From: Micromonospora sp. ALFpr18c
GTDB lineage: Bacteria > Actinomycetota > Actinomycetes > Mycobacteriales > Micromonosporaceae
NCBI RefSeq assembly: GCF_008868155.1
Contig: NZ_WBKR01000007.1
Span: forward strand, 1 to 64,000
Reading direction: 5' to 3'
DNA: 64,000 nucleotides
The translations under genes and the position numbers were made by a program. Position 1 is the stretch's first letter; each line of letters starts with the position of its first letter. The notes beneath the pieces are model-generated. The model was not told the DNA's origin. It worked only from the letters and a program-made list of their open reading frames with translations, and ran no database searches. Below are positions 59,408 through 64,000 of this stretch, in pieces.

Positions 59408-59965
59408 GTGCAGCCCCCCGCCGGTTCCCAGGTCTCCCGCGTACCGGCCCAGCGGACGCCGTCCGAACAGCTGCCGCCGGCCCCGGCCGCGCCGGCATCT
59501 CAACCGCCGCGCCGCCGAATGCGGACCGTGTTCACCGTGGTCGCCGGAGTGCTCGCCCTGCTCGCCGTCGGCGCCGGCCTCACCGGTTACGTGCTGTACG
59601 ACCGCGCCACAACTCCCGACCGCAGCGCACCAGATGTGGTGGTGGACAACTACCTGCGCGCATTCCTCGTCGATCGCAACGATACGAAAGCGGACCTCTT
59701 CACATGTGAGAGCGGGACGCAGTTGGAGGCGCTTAGGTCGCTGCGAGCCGACCTAGTCGCTCGTGAAGAGAGGTTCGGGGTCGCAATTTCTGTGAGTTGG
59801 GGACCTCTAGCTATGCAGAAGCAAGCGGATGTCGCTGGCGTTCAGGTCACGTTGATCATTTCTGCCCGAGTGGATGGCGTTAGCCAAAGCGATCGTCAGC
59901 CCTGGCAGTTCGACACTCGGTTGGCTGAAGGTTGGCGGGTGTGCGGGGCCACCCAGACGCCCTGA
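59408..59965 (+). CDS. Single-pass membrane protein with small extracytoplasmic domain
   Basis: A 185-residue protein. It has a Pro/Ala-rich N-terminus ending in PPRRRMR, a TM helix (TVFTVVAGVLALLAVGAGLT) and an outer domain starting VVVDNYLRAFLVDRNDTKA with two cysteines and a C-terminal AEGWRVCGA. This resembles the outer domain of the protein at 7972-8820. GTG 59408 is preferred: CAGGAGG at 59392-59398 is correctly spaced from it but touches the upstream GTG 59399. The second half of the gene uses visibly more AT-rich codons than the first. Confidence 0.75.
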   Translation: MQPPAGSQVSRVPAQRTPSEQLPPAPAAPASQPPRRRMRTVFTVVAGVLALLAVGAGLTGYVLYDRATTPDRSAPDVVVDNYLRAFLVDRNDTKADLFTCESGTQLEALRSLRADLVAREERFGVAISVSWGPLAMQKQADVAGVQVTLIISARVDGVSQSDRQPWQFDTRLAEGWRVCGATQTP

Positions 59966-59968
59966 CAC

Positions 59969-60568
59969 TCACTCGATCCAGAGCAGATGCACCGGGACCT
60001 CCAGGGTGGTGGGTGACTGGCCGCGCCAGGCCCAGCGGTACCACTCCACCTCGGGTGTGATCCGGACGCAGATGTCTCCCTCGGCCCCCGAGTAGGTTTC
60101 GGTGACCGCCCGCAGGTCACGGTGCTCCCGCGCGCCCTCGACGTGCACCACCCGCCGCCCTGTCACCGCGTCCGCCTCGAAGACGGGTGTGGGGGACGGG
60201 TGTGCCGGGCCGTCCAGCGAGACCAGCCGGAGGCCGCTGGTCCGGGCGCCACCCGGTCCTGGCCGCTCACTGACGGTCTCCACCCAGACCCGCTCCACCG
60301 GAACCAGCGGCGCGAACACCTCGACCTGCTCGGCCTCTGCCCGGTACCACTCGTGTTCGGGAATCACCGGCACGTAGGTGCGGGCGCCCTGCACCACCCG
60401 GTCGTCTGCCCGCAGGTCACCCCGCCAGCCCAGCCCGGGCAGCCCGACCAGCACCCGCCGTCCGCGCAACTCCACCCGGTCGGTGGCAGGGACGATGGAC
60501 AGTGGGCGGGGTGGCTGGGGTGCCCAGTCGGGCTGGTCGGCGAACGGGTCTGGCAGCGGTCCGGTCAT
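59969..60568 (-). CDS. Conserved hypothetical protein of the secretion-like module
   Basis: A 199-residue soluble protein without signal or TM segment. It is rich in beta-strand-like stretches (DRVELRGRRVLVGLPGLGWR, VIPEHEWYRAEAEQVEVFAP, TPEVEWYRWAWRGQSPTTLE) and Trp residues, with two similar E(H/V)EWYR segments, hinting at an internal duplication. I do not recognise the family. ATG 60568 starts 13 bases after the stop of the lytic enzyme gene, so it is last in the minus-strand run that begins outside the window. Confidence 0.75.
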   Translation of the reverse strand: MTGPLPDPFADQPDWAPQPPRPLSIVPATDRVELRGRRVLVGLPGLGWRGDLRADDRVVQGARTYVPVIPEHEWYRAEAEQVEVFAPLVPVERVWVETVSERPGPGGARTSGLRLVSLDGPAHPSPTPVFEADAVTGRRVVHVEGAREHRDLRAVTETYSGAEGDICVRITPEVEWYRWAWRGQSPTTLEVPVHLLWIE

Positions 60569-60581
60569 GCCTGCGGTGGCC

Positions 60582-61760
60582 TCACGCCGGACGGCGCAGC
60601 GGAGCGCCCCGATCGCGCATGAACGGCACCGGGTTCACGGCACCGGAGGGGTTGCGGTCGTTGCGCAGGTGCACCTCGAAGTGCAGGTGCGGGCCGGATG
60701 AATTGCCGCTGCTGCCTACCTGGCCTATCACTTCGCCGGCCGCAACCATCTGTCCCTTCTTGACGCGGGGCTGGACCACCATGTGGCAGTAGCGCGTGAC
60801 GTAGCCGCCGGCGTGCAGCAGATCGACGAACCAGCCGCAGCCGCCCTTGTCAGGGTATCCGTCCACATTGCAGTCCTCTCGGCCGCGATGGTCCGGGTCG
60901 CATTTGGCGGTCAGCACGCGGCCGGCCGCTGCGGCGCGGATCTCGGTGCCCTTGGCCACACCAATGTCGGCCCCGTCATGGCCGGGTCGGCTGGCGGTAC
61001 GGAAGCCGGAGACGACGTTGCCGGGTACCGGTGCGGTCCAGCCGGAGGCGGCGATCTGGCCGCGTTCGGCCGCGTTGCACACCGCCTTACCGCTGATCTC
61101 GACGGTACGAGCTGCGCCGCCGGCCAATGCGTTCACGATTCGGCTGGACACCTCCTCGTGCTTGGCGTACGCATCCGGATAGGCGCTGATCTGAACTCGC
61201 TGTGCCACCGCGGTCAGCGGTTGATGCTGCCAGGTCCGCAGCTTGACGAGCTTCTCGTAGAACTTCCGAGCGGTGTACGCGGGTGTCATCCGTTGGGCGA
61301 CTGTGCCCCACCCTGGCCGTTGCTGGAACAGGCCCAGCGAGTCGTGGTCGGCACCGACGCCCTCGTGTGGCAGGGCCAGCGACGCGGGTACCTTACTGTT
61401 CGCCAGATTGCGTAGGGCGGACTCCTGCATCGCTGTGGCCAGGGCGATCACCCAGCCACGAGACGGCACCTTCATGTCTTGGCCGACCTTGATGATGATT
61501 GCGGCGTTGCGGATCTGTGCGTCGCCATACTCGATGAACCGCGGTAGTTCGCCCGTAATGCTCACCGAACGGATCGGCCCACACTCCAGGCTCGCCTGAT
61601 CGTCCCCGTCCTTCGCGTCGTCGCCGCCGAGGCCGGTGAGGAAGAACGCCGCAGTGCCTCCGGTGCAGCACAGCAGGAGCAGCAGACCGGTGAGAGTTGC
61701 GGCGATCACGCCGAGTCGGAGGGGCCGACGGCGGGTGGCGGCACTACCAGCGCTGATCAC
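60582..61760 (-). CDS. Bifunctional lytic transglycosylase-like and M23 (LysM-less) peptidase, membrane-anchored
   Basis: A 392-residue cell wall enzyme. After a TM anchor (LGVIAATLTGLLLLLCCTGG) comes a domain with IIKVGQDMKVPSRGWVIALA, TAMQESALRNLANSKV (catalytic Glu of a lysozyme/lytic transglycosylase fold) and SLGLFQQRPGWGTVAQRM. The C-terminal M23 part shows RPGHDGADIGVAKGTEIRAA (HxxxD metal ligands), YCHMVVQPRVKKGQMV and GNSSGPHLHFEVHL (HxH). It should cut glycan strands and peptide bridges and may open the wall for a secretion apparatus. GTG 61760 overlaps the preceding gene by four bases (GTGA), fixing the start. Confidence 0.9.
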   Translation of the reverse strand: MISAGSAATRRRPLRLGVIAATLTGLLLLLCCTGGTAAFFLTGLGGDDAKDGDDQASLECGPIRSVSITGELPRFIEYGDAQIRNAAIIIKVGQDMKVPSRGWVIALATAMQESALRNLANSKVPASLALPHEGVGADHDSLGLFQQRPGWGTVAQRMTPAYTARKFYEKLVKLRTWQHQPLTAVAQRVQISAYPDAYAKHEEVSSRIVNALAGGAARTVEISGKAVCNAAERGQIAASGWTAPVPGNVVSGFRTASRPGHDGADIGVAKGTEIRAAAAGRVLTAKCDPDHRGREDCNVDGYPDKGGCGWFVDLLHAGGYVTRYCHMVVQPRVKKGQMVAAGEVIGQVGSSGNSSGPHLHFEVHLRNDRNPSGAVNPVPFMRDRGAPLRRPA

Positions 61761-62314
61761 GGCCTCTCCCAGTCCACCACGTCGACCAGCCATCCTCCAT
61801 CGGAGGCGACCAGTTCCAGCCGAAGCTGCCCGGCGTCGAGGGGAAGCAGCATCTCCACGAACGTCTCGGTCCGCTCCCGCATGGTCGGGGATCCCATGAC
61901 CTTCTCGGCGGGCACGGTCTCGGGCTCGGCGCCGGACAACTTCTCGGTCAGCGTCGGAGTGGAGAGCGGTCGCATCCCGGCCTGCCACTCTTCGGCGGTC
62001 ATTCCGGGGCGGCCGAGCCAGGCGGCAGCGAACTGCTCGGCGGTCTGCTCGGGTGTGCGGGCGCCGGACCGGGTCACCGGCGATGGTGGCGCCTCGGTGG
62101 AGAGCATACCGTCGTCGCCGGCCGTCGGGTCGACGGTGGTGATCGGCCGGTTCGGTCGACTACTCAACCCGTCTCCGGAGTCGCCCGGGCCAGCAACGAG
62201 GCGGGCCGCTCCGATCACGCCGAAGATGAGCACCGCGATGACCAGCGCCACCCCCAGCCGGGAACGTAGCGCCCGGGTGAAAAGAAACTCGAGTGCCCGT
62301 CGCATCGCCGTCAC
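61757..62314 (-). CDS. Bitopic membrane protein of the secretion-like module
   Basis: A 185-residue protein. After a short basic start (RRALEFLFTRALRSR) a TM helix follows (LGVALVIAVLIFGVIGAARL), then a Gly/Asp/Ser-rich linker and an outer domain of ~110 residues (EQTAEQFAAAWLGRPGMTAE and LRLELVASDGGWLVDVVDWE) of NTF2/TcpC-like flavour. GTG 62314 overlaps the stop of the upstream TrbL-like gene by four bases and its own stop overlaps the next gene, so the three are translationally coupled. Resembles the TcpC/VirB8-type component by architecture only. Confidence 0.75.
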   Translation of the reverse strand: MTAMRRALEFLFTRALRSRLGVALVIAVLIFGVIGAARLVAGPGDSGDGLSSRPNRPITTVDPTAGDDGMLSTEAPPSPVTRSGARTPEQTAEQFAAAWLGRPGMTAEEWQAGMRPLSTPTLTEKLSGAEPETVPAEKVMGSPTMRERTETFVEMLLPLDAGQLRLELVASDGGWLVDVVDWERP

Positions 62315-64000
62315 CGTGCCTCGGAGCGCACCCGCGGTCCGGTGCGGTCGGGTGCACGCTCGGTGGACCCCGGTCGGTACACCACGAACGACGGGTTCTC
62401 GGCGGGCACGTCCGGCTCGGTCCAGGTCGCCGGCTGTCGCTGGCGGGGTTGCGGCGGCACCGCACCACGTCGACCGCCGGACTCCTGCGCGGGCGCCTCG
62501 TCCACGCGTTCACGACCGTCCGGTCGCCCGGCGTCGGTGCGGCCGCCACCCACAGGGGCCGGCGAGGCCGAGGTCGGATCCTCGTGCCGCGCCTCCGGCC
62601 GTAGCCGGGTCTGCTCGGCAACTGGTGACCGGCGCCGACCGCCGACGGGTTCCGCGGTGCCGCCGGGCTCCACCACGTCAAGGCGCGCCGCGACCCGCAT
62701 GTCGCGGAAGAACCGACGATGCCAGGAGCCAGCCGAGCTGACCGCCTCGCTGCTGTCCTTGCCGCCGAGTTGGGTGATCCGTCGGTACGGCCGCAGCAGC
62801 AGCCAGCCGACCACCCCGCAGAGCCAGACCAGCACCACCTGGAGCCAGCCCGGCAGCGCGGGCGTACTCATGATCAGGTCGACCGCGAACAGGTAGATGG
62901 CAGCGCCGGTGCCGAAGATGGCGATGTTGAAGACCGCAGCGATCACCGCGTTCGCCAGCCGCCGCAGCCCGGCGCTGGCTGGCCGAAGGAGCCCGACGGT
63001 GCCCAGGATGGGCGCCGCGATCACCGCCCACCGGAAGATCAGGAAGCCCAGCAGGACCAGCACCGACGCGGTCAGGTCGAACATGGCGAAGAGTACGGCC
63101 GCGAGCACCGCGATGAACCCGGAGCCGATTCGATCCATGTCCCGGCTGCCCGTCAGGAACTCGTATGCCTCCGGGTCCTCGGTCTTGATCTGCTCCGCCA
63201 CAGTCATCCACTGCTGCTGCTTTGCCTTGATTGTCCCAGGACGGGTGGCCGGGTTGGCACGCAGCTTCTCCGACTCCTCCCAGGAGAACGCCTTGGCGTC
63301 ATACAAAGCGGGGCCGTATTTGCGGGCTGTCTCACTGTCGGCCGAGCCGAGCACGCCGCGTAGCCAGTTGCGGTAGAGCATGGATTCGGTGGCAGTGTCG
63401 CTGGCCCGTACAGCTGGCGGCCGCTTGTCGACACAAGCGTCTGGGTTGGGAACAGCACAGCGTTCCGGCGGAGTGTCTTTGGTAGCCGGACCTATCGCGT
63501 CATGCACGACACCGAGCGAGGTGATCAGAGTGCCGTCAGCGATGTTCGCCGACTTGACCGGCCAGGCAGCCAGCGCGGTGACGGCCACCATTACCAGCAA
63601 CGCCCAGCCGGCAGTGGTCATCGCATTACTCATGTCCGACTGGCGTGAGCGCCAGAGGAGATAGAGACCCACCACGCAGAGCGTGATAATCCCGAAGACG
63701 CTGAACACCTTTTGGTAGACCGCTTTGGTGGCCTTCTCCACCAGCGGGTCGGCCCAACTCCACATCGTCCGGGGATCCCAGGCCCGCTCCCGAAGAGCGT
63801 TCGAGGCACCCACGACCGCAGTGGCCATCATGAACTCGCCGTTGGCGACGGTCGTGGTGAACTTGTAATCGGGATGGAGGACGGTGGAGGCACATCCGCC
63901 ATCAACGTCATAGGTGTTGTAGCTGTAGCCGCCGTAGCCGTAGTCACTGTAGAGGCCCTTTGGGCCGAGCAGCTTGGACGATTCTGGGCGTGAAGCGAAC
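62311..64000 (-). CDS. TrbL/VirB6-like multispanning membrane protein (5' end outside window)
   Basis: The frame is open to the right edge, so the start is not in the window; 562 residues are seen. An outer-looking Tyr/Gly-rich segment (GLYSDYGYGGYSYNTYDVDG) comes first, then about seven TM helices (VFGIITLCVVGLYLLW, MTTAGWALLVMVAVTALAAW, IGSGFIAVLAAVLFAMFDLT, SVLVLLGFLIFRWAVIAAPI, IAIFGTGAAIYLFAVDLI, LQVVLVWLCGVVGWLLLRPY) and a hydrophilic Pro/Arg/Glu-rich C-terminal tail of ~170 residues. A long loop with three cysteines (ERCAVPNPDACVD) lies between helices 2 and 3. This suggests a conjugation- or secretion-type channel component. It starts the coupled run to 60582. Confidence 0.78.
   Translation of the reverse strand, partial: FASRPESSKLLGPKGLYSDYGYGGYSYNTYDVDGGCASTVLHPDYKFTTTVANGEFMMATAVVGASNALRERAWDPRTMWSWADPLVEKATKAVYQKVFSVFGIITLCVVGLYLLWRSRQSDMSNAMTTAGWALLVMVAVTALAAWPVKSANIADGTLITSLGVVHDAIGPATKDTPPERCAVPNPDACVDKRPPAVRASDTATESMLYRNWLRGVLGSADSETARKYGPALYDAKAFSWEESEKLRANPATRPGTIKAKQQQWMTVAEQIKTEDPEAYEFLTGSRDMDRIGSGFIAVLAAVLFAMFDLTASVLVLLGFLIFRWAVIAAPILGTVGLLRPASAGLRRLANAVIAAVFNIAIFGTGAAIYLFAVDLIMSTPALPGWLQVVLVWLCGVVGWLLLRPYRRITQLGGKDSSEAVSSAGSWHRRFFRDMRVAARLDVVEPGGTAEPVGGRRRSPVAEQTRLRPEARHEDPTSASPAPVGGGRTDAGRPDGRERVDEAPAQESGGRRGAVPPQPRQRQPATWTEPDVPAENPSFVVYRPGSTERAPDRTGPRVRSEAR

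Overview
The window comes from a high-GC actinomycete, most likely a member of the Micromonosporaceae (Micromonospora/Salinispora-like). The reasons are the very GC-rich sequence with many GTG starts and GTGA/ATGA start-stop overlaps, a WhiB-family regulator, ESX-type (type VII) secretion genes, a transmembrane Ser/Thr kinase, and a gene order that matches the Mycobacterium tuberculosis blocks Rv3683-Rv3671c and Rv3628-Rv3609c without being mycobacterial. I did no database search; family names rest on motifs and remembered family features.

Left edge (1-900): remains of mobile DNA. There is an ISAs1-type transposase tail and a decayed tyrosine recombinase whose 3' end lies beside the 3' end of a tRNA-Pro(CGG) gene, the usual arrangement of an integrated actinomycete element. 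From 1 to 11.3 kb follows a conserved envelope/redox block: metallophosphoesterase, YqeY protein, class A PBP (PonA2-like), WblA/WhiB4, two ArsA/GET3-like ATPases, a Pro-rich membrane protein, two small unknown proteins, a RidA protein and an MBL-fold hydrolase. Its partner block (Crp, Nth, TlpA-like thioredoxin, Nudix, MarP protease) resumes only at 32.5 kb. The 21 kb between holds signalling genes (cyclase/ATPase/TPR giant, Ser/Thr kinase, solute-binding lipoprotein with a coupled membrane protein), a restriction-modification island (C5 methyltransferase, GIY-YIG protein, Vsr), a catabolic operon for a branched acyl-CoA (two acyl-CoA dehydrogenases, biotin-dependent carboxylase, AtuA-like protein, TIGR03084 protein, TetR regulator) and a second metallophosphoesterase. 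A CbiZ-type cobinamide amidohydrolase gene sits between crp and nth.

From 37.6 to 46 kb are two PAP2 phosphatases and a compact type VII secretion set (mycosin, three-domain EccC, EccD) without EccB, EccE or WXG100 substrates. From 46 to 55.9 kb runs ppa - dacB - zinc metallopeptidase - tilS - (GlxA-type regulator and a tiny membrane protein) - hpt - ftsH - folE, a housekeeping block known from many actinobacteria. From 55.9 kb to the right edge are less familiar genes: a membrane protein with a helical N-terminus paired with a large FtsK/EccC-like protein whose P-loops are degenerate, then a secretion-like module on the minus strand (unknown protein, lytic transglycosylase/M23 peptidase, bitopic protein, and a TrbL/VirB6-like multispanning protein running off the edge).

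The strongest leads for unusual biology are: the degenerate FtsK/EccC-like protein and its membrane partner; the envelope-spanning module at the right edge; the kinase - binding protein - membrane protein set at 15.6-19.7 kb, which recalls the logic of GlnH-GlnX-PknG; a short interspersed repeat that starts at or near stop codons inside operons; and the restriction island with two TTA codons in its putative nuclease gene.
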